A stretch of 64,000 bases of DNA from CAZBNB01 sp964493245 (GTDB lineage Bacteria > Pseudomonadota > Gammaproteobacteria > Legionellales > Legionellaceae), in assembly GCA_964493245.1 (NCBI GenBank), contig CAZBNB010000006.1, forward strand, positions 1 through 64,000. The letters run 5' to 3'. The translations under genes and the position numbers were made by a program. The notes below the pieces were generated by a model. It worked only from the letters and a program-made list of their open reading frames with translations, did no database searches and had not been told where the DNA came from. This document shows, in pieces, positions 26,115 through 34,980 of the stretch (position 1 is the first letter of the stretch; every line of letters starts with the position of its first letter).

Positions 26115-26266
26115 ATCTTGTATATCCTCTTAAGTTGATAAAAAACGCTCCCATGGACGTAAAGCACGCACAACATGTTGGTTATGCTTTACCGCTCCTT
26201 GGTGAACAAAACATAAAGCTGTTATCCTGTTTATTTTTGATCACTTACCACAGCTAAAAATGGTCT

Positions 26267-26296
26267 ATTATACCTCGCACATGACCCTCAGGACAA
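26267..26296 (-). promoter_or_regulatory. Sigma-70 promoter for acpP
   Basis: Read on the minus strand, TTGTCC (26291-26296) and TATAAT (26267-26272) are 18 bp apart, about 150 bp before the acpP start. This explains how acpP can be expressed more strongly than fabG upstream. The rest of the gap 26115-26418 shows no gene. Confidence 0.6.
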
Positions 26297-26418
26297 GTTT
26301 ATCCTTTGTAAATGTTCGCGATCTATTCATTTATACCTTGTACACATGCGTTTTCGCTACAAAATTCAAACATTCACACTGGACGAATAACCATCCTTTT
26401 TATGGGTCATTTTATTCA

Positions 26419-27171
26419 TTAATCCATATACATCCCGCCATTAACATGAATGGTTTCACCGGTGATATAATTGGCTGCATCAGACGCAAGAAAAGCCACT
26501 ACCTCAGCAATATCTTTTGCCTGACCCAAACGACGCGCTGGAATCCGCTTAAGCATTTCTTCTTTAACCATATCAGGCAAAGCAGCCGTCATGTCGGTAT
26601 CAATAAAGCCAGGCGCTACGACATTCACAGTCACATTCCGTGAGCCCATTTCAGCAGCTAAAGATTTAGAAAAACCAATCAATGCCGCTTTGGCTGCTGT
26701 ATAGTTAGATTGCCCAGGATTACCACTAGAACCAACCACAGAGCCAATATTAATGATTCGGCCCCAACGCGCACGAAACATAGGCGTCAGACATGCTTTG
26801 CTCATACGATAAACCGAGTTGAGATTGGTTTCCATGACACGAAACCATTCGTCATCTTCCATACGTAGCAATAAATTGTCTGCTGTGATACCCGCATTAT
26901 TGACTAAAATATTAGGGTGGCAATTTTTTTCTTTTAAGTGAGCCATTAATTGATCAATACTTCCTTGATCAGTCACATCTAATTTGATGCCCTCACCAGC
27001 AAAATTCATTTCTTGAAAATAGCCGGAAATATTCTCAGCGCCCGAATCAGTGGTTGCTGTACCAATCACATAAGCGCCACGACTAGCTAATAATTCGGCA
27101 ATAGCGCGCCCAATACCACGACTGGCTCCGGTTACCAAAGCCGTTTTTCCTTCCAATTGATTTACCATCAT
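26419..27171 (-). CDS. fabG: 3-oxoacyl-ACP reductase
   Basis: NADPH-dependent ketoreductase. Rossmann motif TGASRGIGRAIAELL, NNAGIT, catalytic Ser in INIGSVVGSSGNPGQ and YTAAKAALIGFSK. C-terminal ITGETIHVNGGMYM. The start is at 27171 after GAGAG; a longer frame extends back into fabD and is rejected. About 250 residues. Four bases separate it from the fabD stop. Confidence 0.97.
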   Translation of the reverse strand: MMVNQLEGKTALVTGASRGIGRAIAELLASRGAYVIGTATTDSGAENISGYFQEMNFAGEGIKLDVTDQGSIDQLMAHLKEKNCHPNILVNNAGITADNLLLRMEDDEWFRVMETNLNSVYRMSKACLTPMFRARWGRIINIGSVVGSSGNPGQSNYTAAKAALIGFSKSLAAEMGSRNVTVNVVAPGFIDTDMTAALPDMVKEEMLKRIPARRLGQAKDIAEVVAFLASDAANYITGETIHVNGGMYMD

Positions 27172-27175
27172 GCTC

Positions 27176-28093
27176 TCACAATAATTCAGAAACTTGTTTA
27201 GAAGAAAGGGTATTATCAATACGCTTTGCAAGCCCACATAATACACGCCCAGGTCCGCACTCTATTAGCGTATCCACACCCTTCTGACGCATTAGTTGTA
27301 TTGTTTCTACCCAACGAACGGGTGAGAATAATTGTTGTTTTAATAATGTTCTAATCTGTTCAGGCGATTGATAAATACTCAGATCAACGTTACTAATAAC
27401 AGGTAATTCAGGGGTTTTAAAAGATGCCGCTGCAAGCGAGTCTGCAAATTGTGCTGCAGCACCTTCAAGCAAAGGACAATGACACGGCACACTCACTGGA
27501 ATTAATGTCGCTAGACGGGCATTTTGCGACATTGCCATTTCAATGGCTTTTTCAACAGCACCCGTGTGTCCGGCGATCACAACTTGGCCGATAGCATTAT
27601 AGTTGGCCGCTGTCACCAAGCAATCCGGTGAAATACTGGCTTTTTGACACAATTCATTGACAGCATCATCAGAAAGCCCAACGATAGCCGCCATCGCACC
27701 TACACCCAACGGCACACTTTCTTGCATCAATTGGCCACGTCGCTGAACAAGTTTAGCTGCTTGCGGTAGCTCAATAGCATTCGCGCACACCAAAGCCGCG
27801 TATTCGCCTAGGCTGTGGCCAGCCAACATAGATGGCTTGGTTGCAGATTGTAATTGCATCACGCGAAACAGAGCGACATCTGCCGTGAGCATTGCAACTT
27901 GAGTGTGTTCTGTTTGATTTAGCTTTGTAGCAGGACCTTGCTGTACCAGTTGCCACACATCATATCCCAACGCTTCTGAAACAGTCGCGAAGGTTGTCTC
28001 AATCAATGGGAAGCGTGCAGCTAAATCACTGAGCATTCCGACAGTTTGCGAGCCTTGTCCAGGAAAGACAATGGCTTGATTCAACGAACTCAT
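27176..28093 (-). CDS. fabD: Malonyl-CoA:ACP transacylase
   Basis: Charges ACP with malonate. FPGQGSQTVGM at the N-terminus, nucleophile serine in AGHSLGEYAALV, catalytic His in VSVPCHCPLL (VPCHC variant of PxHC/S), ECGPGRVL at the end. 305 residues. Overlaps plsX by 4 bp, so the fabH gene usually found here is missing. Confidence 0.96.
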   Translation of the reverse strand: MSSLNQAIVFPGQGSQTVGMLSDLAARFPLIETTFATVSEALGYDVWQLVQQGPATKLNQTEHTQVAMLTADVALFRVMQLQSATKPSMLAGHSLGEYAALVCANAIELPQAAKLVQRRGQLMQESVPLGVGAMAAIVGLSDDAVNELCQKASISPDCLVTAANYNAIGQVVIAGHTGAVEKAIEMAMSQNARLATLIPVSVPCHCPLLEGAAAQFADSLAAASFKTPELPVISNVDLSIYQSPEQIRTLLKQQLFSPVRWVETIQLMRQKGVDTLIECGPGRVLCGLAKRIDNTLSSKQVSELL

Positions 28094-29118
28094 AATAATA
28101 AACCTTGGTTGATAAATTCTGTAATTTGATCACGCACTAAATCAACCACTTTGTTTCTAACTTGCGACATTGCCTCTTCAATCGCGAACCCAAAAGCAAT
28201 CTCTTTCGCACTACCATGGCTTTTGATGACAATGCCATTTAAGCCAATCAAGCTGGCGCCATTATATCGCGCAGGATCCATGCGCTTACGTAAATGAGAT
28301 AAAGCTGGATTTGCAAATATGCCGACAATCTTTGTCCACCAGCATCGAGTGAAAGATTCTTTTAACACTGAAATTAAAAGATTTGCTAACCCTTCGCTGG
28401 CTTTGAGTGCTACATTACCGACAAAGCCGTCACAGACAATTAAATCCACATCGCCTGAATAGAAATGATCCCCTTCAACATAACCAACATAATTCATCAG
28501 TTTGCATTCAGATAACATGTGTGCTGTGCGTTTGACTTGATCATTACCCTTCATTTCCTCTACGCCAATATTCAGCATAGCAATGCGAGGGTTTCTTTTA
28601 TCCAGGGCTTGGATTAAAGCCGATCCCATCACGGCGAATTGAAATAAATGCTCCGCACAAGAATCGACATTTGCGCCAAGATCGATGACACGCGTACGCC
28701 CTTTTGCGGTTGGTAACTCAGCGATAATAGCGGGTCTATCAATGCCATGTATTGTTTTTAAAACAAAACGAGCCGTCGCCATTAACGCGCCGGTATTTCC
28801 AGCACTGACACACGCTTCCGCGCGGTTATCTTTCACTAAATTAATAGCAACGCGCATGGAAGAGTTTTTTTTGTTACGCAAGGCATGGGAAGGCAACTCA
28901 TCCATCGTCACCACTTCGGTGGTGTGCTCAATAAGCAACTGTGAATGTTGACCAACCACGCCGTACTTGACCAGCTGAGAGGTAATTTGATCACCATCAC
29001 CAACCAATATTAAGCGAAGATTCGGATGCTTTCGAACAGCACGAACTGCAGCAGGAATCACAACTTTTAGACCGTGATCGCCACCCATGGCATCCAAAGC
29101 AATTGTGATAGTATCCAC
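28090..29118 (-). CDS. plsX: Phosphate acyltransferase PlsX
   Basis: Makes acyl-phosphate from acyl-ACP for phospholipid synthesis. ITIALDAMGGDHG at the N-terminus, VSAGNTGALMATARF, DLGANVDS, CDGFVGNVALK and GLNGIVIKSHGSA are family marks. 342 residues. It follows rpmF by 5 bp. Confidence 0.96.
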   Translation of the reverse strand: MDTITIALDAMGGDHGLKVVIPAAVRAVRKHPNLRLILVGDGDQITSQLVKYGVVGQHSQLLIEHTTEVVTMDELPSHALRNKKNSSMRVAINLVKDNRAEACVSAGNTGALMATARFVLKTIHGIDRPAIIAELPTAKGRTRVIDLGANVDSCAEHLFQFAVMGSALIQALDKRNPRIAMLNIGVEEMKGNDQVKRTAHMLSECKLMNYVGYVEGDHFYSGDVDLIVCDGFVGNVALKASEGLANLLISVLKESFTRCWWTKIVGIFANPALSHLRKRMDPARYNGASLIGLNGIVIKSHGSAKEIAFGFAIEEAMSQVRNKVVDLVRDQITEFINQGLLL

Positions 29119-29123
29119 AGAGA

Positions 29124-29321
29124 CTACTCGTGTTCTTCGTAATTTGTTCCGGCATCAATCACTTTTCGGCCATCGTGTGTATAGCCATCGGGTGTCAGAT
29201 GATGGCGTAAGTGCGTTTCACCTGTAGTCGAATTGACTGACAACGTTGGCTTTGTTAAGGCATCGTGAGAACGACGCATATCACGACGTGAACGTGATTT
29301 CTTATTTTGTTGTACTGCCAT
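29124..29321 (-). CDS. rpmF: 50S ribosomal protein L32
   Basis: 65 residues beginning MAVQQNKKSRSRRDMRRSHDA-type sequence, diagnostic for L32. LRHHLTPDGYTHDGRKV follows. No zinc cysteines, as in other gammaproteobacterial L32 proteins. Start fixed by AGGAG before the ATG at 29321; a longer frame is rejected. Its usual upstream partner yceD is 2.3 kb away because other DNA lies between. Confidence 0.97.
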   Translation of the reverse strand: MAVQQNKKSRSRRDMRRSHDALTKPTLSVNSTTGETHLRHHLTPDGYTHDGRKVIDAGTNYEEHE

Positions 29322-29441
29322 TGTGCTACTCCTAACCAATTTGTTTTACAGGGAGTGAATTTTACAGAGTTTTTGTTGATAATCCAAGTATTTTAATTAA
29401 TTTACCCGTTGCTACCTTATTAAAAGGGAATACAAGAAGCT

Positions 29442-29505
29442 CAGGACTGACAAAAAACATCGAGGTCGAAGCGGATTTTATTTTTAATGAGGGCGTTTAG
29501 ATGGC
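29442..29505. repeat. Family A element, half copy
   Basis: CAGGACTGACAAAAAACATCG followed by GAGGTCGAAGCGGATTTT and the central GAGGGCGTTTAGATGGCT of family A. The right half is absent; a family C element begins where it stops. This indicates that C inserted into an A copy whose other half was lost. Confidence 0.7.
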
Positions 29506-29507
29506 TA

Positions 29508-29668
29508 GGGCGTGTCATCAATTAGTTTTTCGAGGCGAAAATTGAGATAATTTAGCGCAAATTTTAGTTTGAATGAGGCGAATAGCGAGCCCTATTTAAC
29601 GAATTCGAACTAAAATTTGCGCAAATTAGCTCGGTTTTAGGTCGAAAATACTAATTGATGACACGCCC
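29508..29668. repeat. Family C inverted-repeat element, copy 1
   Basis: 161 bp from GGGCGTGTCATCAATTAG to its exact complement, flanked by TA on both sides. Subterminal arms TTTTCGAGGCGAAAA and inner arms CGCAAATTTTAGTT are also inverted. The second copy at 50087-50247 is nearly identical, with about two visible differences, so movement is recent. TA duplication is the habit of IS630/Tc1-type and some IS5-type transposases. Confidence 0.85.
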
Positions 29669-29706
29669 TAGCGTCTGTTACCTGCAAGATTTAAAATCTG
29701 CATGAC

Positions 29707-31467
29707 TTACGATATAACTTTTTGTTTAAAAATAACAATAAATCCGTCGTCGAACTCAGTTTGCTTTTCCTGCCTAAAAGCGTCGAGATCTGTGTTTTTA
29801 AATCGAGTTTGATGATCTTCACTCGACAGTCTCAATTTAAGTGAATCTAATTGATCTCGCTCATATTTTTTATATTTTCGTTCTTTACATTGCTCCAGCA
29901 GCTTATGTAAAGCTTCAATTCTATCATCGACAGCAAACGAAATACATTCGAGAGGTAAGTCCAAATAATTCCATTGTGAATATTCAACCACTCGACGTAG
30001 CAGCATTTCCTCTGGAGGAATGTAACAGGCCTGAGCGGTTGTCAGCATTCTCTTAAATTGAGACCACATATCCTGGCTTTTTTGAGGGGCTACGATTGAT
30101 TGTTTTAAACGCGCTAGCATGTCGTTCAATAACAAAGCATTACGCGTTATTTCATCCAAGTCCTGACGAAATAACTCAAGAAAGAAGGAAATAGCAATCT
30201 TTATTAAATGACTGGGCTCTCGTTGCTTGTTTTTCTTTTTCCATACAGCGAGTGCATCAACAAAAACGGATGTGGTAAAATTAAAACAACTATTTTTTAT
30301 AAAAAAAGAAATGGGCATCTCGCAAATACGATCTTCTTGTAAGTTATCTTTATTTTCTGCCATCACAAAAAAAGAAGGATTAGAGAAAACGAGCTGAGTA
30401 AAGGCTTCTTTCTTTTGAGGATCATCAAGCCATTTTTCCACGTCGCCTACTTTAACTTTATTTTGATATAGCCAGGTTTGTAACATCCAAGTTAAAGCCA
30501 CTTTAAGAAAGTAAGTAATATCATCCTCAGATGGTAATGTGGAAAAAAGCCCAGGATAATAAGGCCAAGAAAATCCCGATGTGCTCTGTACTGGAGAATG
30601 CTCTGCCAACTGAGGATAAAATGTAGTGACGATGTTTTTTGCAATTTGCTCACCATCTTGGCCATAACCACTAGAAATTAAAGCAGAGCCCTGACTCAAA
30701 ATAACACCCAGAGAAATATTGTTATTCGAGCCTTTTTGATATGCTGCAGAAGCAAGTTGATTAGCTAAATCACGCGGTGTTTGTTTATTACTTGCCCACA
30801 CACGAATAATCATTTTCATTTCATCGATTGATAGCTTCTCAAGACCCGTGCTCGCAGTAATAGTCATCGCTGATTGCCCCAGATGAAGAAGACGCGTCAC
30901 TTCGTAGATATCTGCTTGGTGAGAAAGACCAGAGGGTTCTGCCGCGCTGTTTCCTATTGCTCGACTGATAATAGGACCAGCCAAGCAACCCGCAGGTGCT
31001 TTGAGACGGAAGGTATCTTCCATAACGACATCGGCCACCCTTTGCACGCGTCTGCATTCTTTTATGTTTTTTTTGGGGTGCGGTTTATGAAGTACATTCA
31101 GCAAACTGCATTCAAAAATTGAATGGTCATCATTTAAAATGACCAAATAACCATGAGCATCACCTAAATTAGCAAGCTGTACTCGAAAAATATTGGTTTC
31201 TAAATCATGTGAATTAAAACAAACTTGCAGGGTTGCACCACTATGCTGATAGCGCTTATTTTGATCGTGCATGTCTTTTACAACACGCTCTAACAAACCG
31301 ACTTTATAATCTAAGCTTAAATTTTGAAATTTCGAATTATGTTCTTCTTCGTAAGCGATAAAGTCTTGCTGCTTCTCCCCTTCAATTTTTTTACGACATA
31401 ATCCAATATCCTTACCGATATTTAAGCAAAAATCCTCCGTGTCTTTATTATCAGCAGCTGTTTTCAT
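29707..31467 (-). CDS. PP2C-like pseudophosphatase with unknown C-terminal domain
   Basis: 586 residues. Residues 80-260 follow the PP2C/PPM plan: LANLGDAHGYLVI (family: vaNvGDSra), LHKPHPKKNIKECRRV (family: HkP...E..RI), ISRAIGN (168-174, family: SRAlGD), TASTGLEKLSIDE (204-216, family: LASDGLWDvls) and GSNNNISLGVI (246-256, family: GSkDNITvivv). Two metal-binding aspartates are replaced (DG to TG, DN to NN) and an N-terminal DGHGG is not visible, so catalysis is probably lost. Residues 260-586 are helical and unrecognised. The ATG at 31467 with GAG upstream is preferred to a TTG four codons earlier. The gene sits between yceD and rpmF, normally neighbours. Possibly an effector; this is inference. 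Confidence 0.6.
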   Translation of the reverse strand: MKTAADNKDTEDFCLNIGKDIGLCRKKIEGEKQQDFIAYEEEHNSKFQNLSLDYKVGLLERVVKDMHDQNKRYQHSGATLQVCFNSHDLETNIFRVQLANLGDAHGYLVILNDDHSIFECSLLNVLHKPHPKKNIKECRRVQRVADVVMEDTFRLKAPAGCLAGPIISRAIGNSAAEPSGLSHQADIYEVTRLLHLGQSAMTITASTGLEKLSIDEMKMIIRVWASNKQTPRDLANQLASAAYQKGSNNNISLGVILSQGSALISSGYGQDGEQIAKNIVTTFYPQLAEHSPVQSTSGFSWPYYPGLFSTLPSEDDITYFLKVALTWMLQTWLYQNKVKVGDVEKWLDDPQKKEAFTQLVFSNPSFFVMAENKDNLQEDRICEMPISFFIKNSCFNFTTSVFVDALAVWKKKNKQREPSHLIKIAISFFLELFRQDLDEITRNALLLNDMLARLKQSIVAPQKSQDMWSQFKRMLTTAQACYIPPEEMLLRRVVEYSQWNYLDLPLECISFAVDDRIEALHKLLEQCKERKYKKYERDQLDSLKLRLSSEDHQTRFKNTDLDAFRQEKQTEFDDGFIVIFKQKVIS

Positions 31468-31641
31468 AAAAAATCTCAAGCGTAATCACAGATATACTGC
31501 GCGGTATTAAAGAGTCTTAAAAAAACGACAAAGCCAATGCCCACCTTAAGATGTTATACTACAAAGAAATGACTGATTCACGGGTTATTTTAAAAAAATA
31601 CGGTGTTCGTAAGATACGCCCAATAGAGCCTGCATGAAGAT

Positions 31642-32055
31642 TTACGCCTCGTTTGGCACGATAGGTTGACAATGTGTGATATCTTCATGTTTTTCAGGAC
31701 AATACAAGCAAAGCTCGTCTGTCACAACTTCCAATAAATCAACATCCCCAGTTTCTGAAACAATACAATCAAAAGAGGCCATATAACGCGCTGCATCGAC
31801 GTCATTGCGACACACAGCTAATTGCATCGTATGGTGATATGCATACGGGAATACTTCTAAACAACGCTGACAAACAACGGTTAAGGTACCGCTCACCTCG
31901 GTTTCGACCAAATCATAATGATGTTCAGCAGTCACCTGAAAATGACAAGTGACGTCACAAGGCGATAAAATAAAATCAGGTAAACGTGCCGTGATATGTA
32001 AAATCACCGTTTGTTTTGGATTGTTTTTAACGCACTTCTTTAGATTTATTTTCAT
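31642..32055 (-). CDS. yceD: YceD/DUF177 family protein
   Basis: 137 residues. Two CxxC pairs are visible: VVCQRCLEVF near residue 61 and ELCLYCPEKHED near the C-terminus, with GTLTVVCQRCLE the family core. In most bacteria yceD directly precedes rpmF and is implicated in 23S rRNA or plsX-operon related functions. Here 2.3 kb with a pseudophosphatase gene and repeat elements separates the two. Confidence 0.85.
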   Translation of the reverse strand: MKINLKKCVKNNPKQTVILHITARLPDFILSPCDVTCHFQVTAEHHYDLVETEVSGTLTVVCQRCLEVFPYAYHHTMQLAVCRNDVDAARYMASFDCIVSETGDVDLLEVVTDELCLYCPEKHEDITHCQPIVPNEA

Positions 32056-32130
32056 GACACGTCTCTACTAAAATAAACGGAATTCTAACATGGCCGTAGA
32101 TAAACTCCCAAGTTATTCATGGATTCTTCT

Positions 32131-32300
32131 AGAGTAAGCGCATCTAACATTTTGGAAACTAAAAAACTCTTTTTTGTCTACGTGCTGTGCTTTATGTACA
32201 TCATCTATAGGATGATTGATTTAACATCGAAACTTAATTTTGTGCATAAAGAGAATAATGGAGTCATTTAGGTTTAATAATGCGTGCTTAGATGTGTCGA
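32131..32300. repeat. Family D element, decayed copy 3
   Basis: In the opposite direction to copy 2, AAGCGCATCTAA, then TTTTGGAAACTAAA, GTCTACGTGCTGTGCTTTATG, and near the right end TTTAGGTTTAATAATGCG with TTAGATGTG. The order of matches is the same as in 7864-8084, with an altered middle. Ends are too changed to show a target duplication. It fills the 32056-32344 gap, in which I see no gene. Confidence 0.6.
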
Positions 32301-32344
32301 AAGAACAACATTCCATTACGAAAGAAGAATAACCGTATTACTCG

Positions 32345-33379
32345 CTATACAGTCAGCACCCCCATTCGGTGATATTCTTCAGTCCCCTGCATAAATGAGG
32401 CAGTTTCTGCCATTGATAATACCTGCTGCATTTCCTGGCATAACGCACCAAGACTCTCCGGTGGATTAACCCACTTGTGGTGCCGACAAAAATACGGCAG
32501 CTCAGGAAGGGCCAAGTAACCAAGTAGAGCCAAATAGCCAATGATCGCTAAACTCTCAACAACACCGATAGATTTCGTCTCATGCTCTACTAAATAGGTA
32601 TATACTGGCATTAGCAATAGTGCCATGATAAGCAGCTTAGCCTGTATCTCTTTCTTATACATGCTGAGCTCACGTAACCTAGCAATATTTTCACGCGTCG
32701 GGCAATTCATCATCAATTGGATGTCTTTGGTATATTGATGCACTTGCATGCTAGAGCCATGTAGCATAAACAATTGCTCCAACTGACTGACCACTTTATC
32801 AGCTTCAGTCCGAAGCGCATTTTTACCATCCCCGATGCAGCGTTGCTTGATTGATTCTCTCAAATCGTCAAGATAGACGCGAGAGAGTGACGCAAGATAG
32901 TCGGCCACTTGCAGTGTGTGCGCGCTTTTAAATGTACAGACGCATGCATCACGTTCCACGGAGGTGATTAAATCCAGTTGTTGAAATAGATCAAGAAGCT
33001 CGGTCAGTTTACCATTATGAATCGTCTCTTCAAACTCATAATGATAATGCAAGTCCAGTTGGCAGAAAGTATCATCATGAAGTGGCTGATGCTTACGCCA
33101 TGTAGTCAGGTTGGTGTCGTTACTCATGAACCGCCCCTTTCTATCCTCACGAAGTGAATTCAGTAACTTCCCTATTTTTTCAGCAACAGGAAGCAGGGAG
33201 TCATTATCCATCAGGTCACAAATCGTCCTGCCTTTAACCTTTGGGTAAATAGACAAAGTATTGTCACGAATGCTGATATTCATTTGCGCGAATAGCTGCG
33301 TAAAAACAGATAGATACTTCTTTTCCTGGCCATTGGTTTTACTGCCGAATAAACTCAGTTGATTATAAAAATTTTTCAT
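32345..33379 (-). CDS. Unrecognised protein with a C-terminal membrane hairpin
   Basis: 344 residues, mostly charged and helical, with two close hydrophobic segments at about 247-264 (LLIMALLLMPVYTYLV) and 272-292 (SLAIIGYLALLGYLAL), then a 47-residue cytosolic-type tail. No signal peptide. No motif that I recognise. Both flanks carry family D material (32131-32300 and 33468-33566). Soluble helical body plus membrane hairpin near the C-terminus is common among Dot/Icm effectors, but this is only suggestive. Confidence 0.6.
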   Translation of the reverse strand: MKNFYNQLSLFGSKTNGQEKKYLSVFTQLFAQMNISIRDNTLSIYPKVKGRTICDLMDNDSLLPVAEKIGKLLNSLREDRKGRFMSNDTNLTTWRKHQPLHDDTFCQLDLHYHYEFEETIHNGKLTELLDLFQQLDLITSVERDACVCTFKSAHTLQVADYLASLSRVYLDDLRESIKQRCIGDGKNALRTEADKVVSQLEQLFMLHGSSMQVHQYTKDIQLMMNCPTRENIARLRELSMYKKEIQAKLLIMALLLMPVYTYLVEHETKSIGVVESLAIIGYLALLGYLALPELPYFCRHHKWVNPPESLGALCQEMQQVLSMAETASFMQGTEEYHRMGVLTV

Positions 33380-33467
33380 GTCAAGTGTTCTGCCTACGAG
33401 GTCAAAAGAAAGAAAAAATATAACAGATTACACTCAACATGAAAAATAAACAATCATTTTCCATGGG

Positions 33468-33566
33468 CAGTCGCATCTAAGTTCCCTCATTAAAAATAAA
33501 ATACATCTCGACCTCGATGTTTTGCGGAAGTCCTCTCTCAAAAATGAGATACGTTTGCCCTGATAG
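33468..33566. repeat. Nested remnant of families D and A
   Basis: The outer ends, GGGCAGTCGCATCTAAG and GAGATACGTTTGCCCTG, are inverted and resemble family D tips. Between them, CTCCCTCATTAAAAATAAAA-like and CTCGACCTCGATGTTTTGCG sequences followed by AAGTCCT are the right half of a family A element in reverse. The rest of the gap 33380-33619 shows no gene. Confidence 0.5.
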
Positions 33567-33619
33567 ATTATCTGTCTTGATTAAAGTACAATAAGCACTT
33601 TTGTTCATCATAAAAATTT

Positions 33620-34708
33620 ATGAAGAAAAAAGTTATTATTGGTATGTCTGGTGGCGTTGATTCATCCGTTTCTGCGTATTTGCTTTGTCAACAAGGCTAT
33701 GAAGTTGAAGGCCTGTTCATGAAAAATTGGGAGCAGGATGATACGGAAGATTATTGTGCTGCCGCAAAAGATTTGGCTGATGCAGCAGCGGTATGCGAAC
33801 AACTCCATATCCCACTTCATCAAGTTAACTTTGCTGAAGCATACTGGCAGCGTGTTTTTACTTATTTTTTAGATGAGTATGCCCAAGCACGCACACCCAA
33901 CCCAGATGTTTTGTGTAATAAAGAAATCAAATTTAACGCTTTTCTAAATCACGCGCTCACGTTGGGTGCGGATTATATTGCTACAGGCCATTATGCCCGT
34001 GTTGAGCACGAAAATAACGTTGGCAACCTTTATAAAGCCAAAGACCGTGACAAAGACCAAACTTATTTTTTACATGCGGTCGATAGAAGTGCACTGGCAA
34101 AAACACTGTTTCCACTGAGTCATTTATTAAAAACCGAAGTGCGTGAATTAGCGCGCTCTTTGGGCTTAGCCACACACGCGAAAAAAGACTCGACCGGGAT
34201 TTGTTTTATCGGTGAACGACGTTTTAAAACCTTTTTAAACGAATATATGCTCGCTCAACCAGGCCCTATCACTTCAACACAAGGTCAAATACTAGGGCAA
34301 CATGATGGCTTGATGTTTTATACTATTGGTCAACGGCAAGGCTTAGGTATTGGCGGTAGTAATACCGGCTCAGACGAGCCGTGGTATGTGATTGACAAGC
34401 AAGTTACAACCAACACGCTGGTTGTGGCTCAGGGACAAGATCATCGGATGTTATATGCCCAAGGACTTATTTGTAGCCCTGTTCACTGGTTAATTGATAA
34501 CCCTGAATCAAGCTTACCCTTAACTTGCTTTGCAAAAACACGCTATCGACAAACCGAACAAGCCTGCATGATTTCTCCGCTTCATAATCAAACACATACC
34601 GTTCTTTTTTCAGCGCCACAACGTGCGATTACCCCCGGGCAATACATTGTTTTTTATGAAAAAAATCGTTGTATTGGTGGGGCTATTATTGAGCAAATGA
34701 TCCGTTAG
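33620..34708 (+). CDS. mnmA: tRNA-specific 2-thiouridylase MnmA
   Basis: Thiolates U34 of tRNA Lys, Glu and Gln. PP-loop IGMSGGVDSSVSAYLL (residues 7-22), catalytic Cys in NPDVLCNKEIKF (Cys near 103) and second Cys in STGICFIGERRF (near 200), YTIGQRQGLGIGG. 362 residues. It stands alone between two orphan genes; no ribosome binding site is evident before the ATG. Confidence 0.96.
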   Translation: MKKKVIIGMSGGVDSSVSAYLLCQQGYEVEGLFMKNWEQDDTEDYCAAAKDLADAAAVCEQLHIPLHQVNFAEAYWQRVFTYFLDEYAQARTPNPDVLCNKEIKFNAFLNHALTLGADYIATGHYARVEHENNVGNLYKAKDRDKDQTYFLHAVDRSALAKTLFPLSHLLKTEVRELARSLGLATHAKKDSTGICFIGERRFKTFLNEYMLAQPGPITSTQGQILGQHDGLMFYTIGQRQGLGIGGSNTGSDEPWYVIDKQVTTNTLVVAQGQDHRMLYAQGLICSPVHWLIDNPESSLPLTCFAKTRYRQTEQACMISPLHNQTHTVLFSAPQRAITPGQYIVFYEKNRCIGGAIIEQMIR

Positions 34709-34855
34709 GCATCAAAAAACCCGTAACTGCCGCGGAATGAGGGCACGATCAAGATTGGCGTACCTGGGTTACAAAAAACCTTGATTGAAATCTGTTTGGT
34801 CATTCAGCAACAAACACTACGCACACGCTTGTATTAAATTCAAAAAGAATTATAA

Positions 34856-34883
34856 TTGACCAAAATATCGTCTCGCATATGAT
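34856..34883 (+). promoter_or_regulatory. Putative promoter of the 935-residue gene
   Basis: TTGACC (34856-34861) and TATGAT (34878-34883) are 16 bp apart and about 100 bp before the start codon. The preceding mnmA tail region has AACCC...GGGTT arms (34718-34776) that could end mnmA transcripts. Confidence 0.45.
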
Positions 34884-34920
34884 AAAGCTTAGCTAACGCC
34901 TACATCTCAAAAAACCCAGA

Positions 34921-34948
34921 AAAAAGCATAAAAACTCCGAACTGGGGT
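34921..34948. repeat. Family B element, single end
   Basis: AAAAAGCATAAAAACTCCGAACTGGGGT is the right terminus of family B with the rest missing. It lies 33 bp before the start of the 935-residue gene. Confidence 0.6.
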
Positions 34949-34980
34949 TTTTAAATCACCAACCGCTGAGGAAGCCGTAT

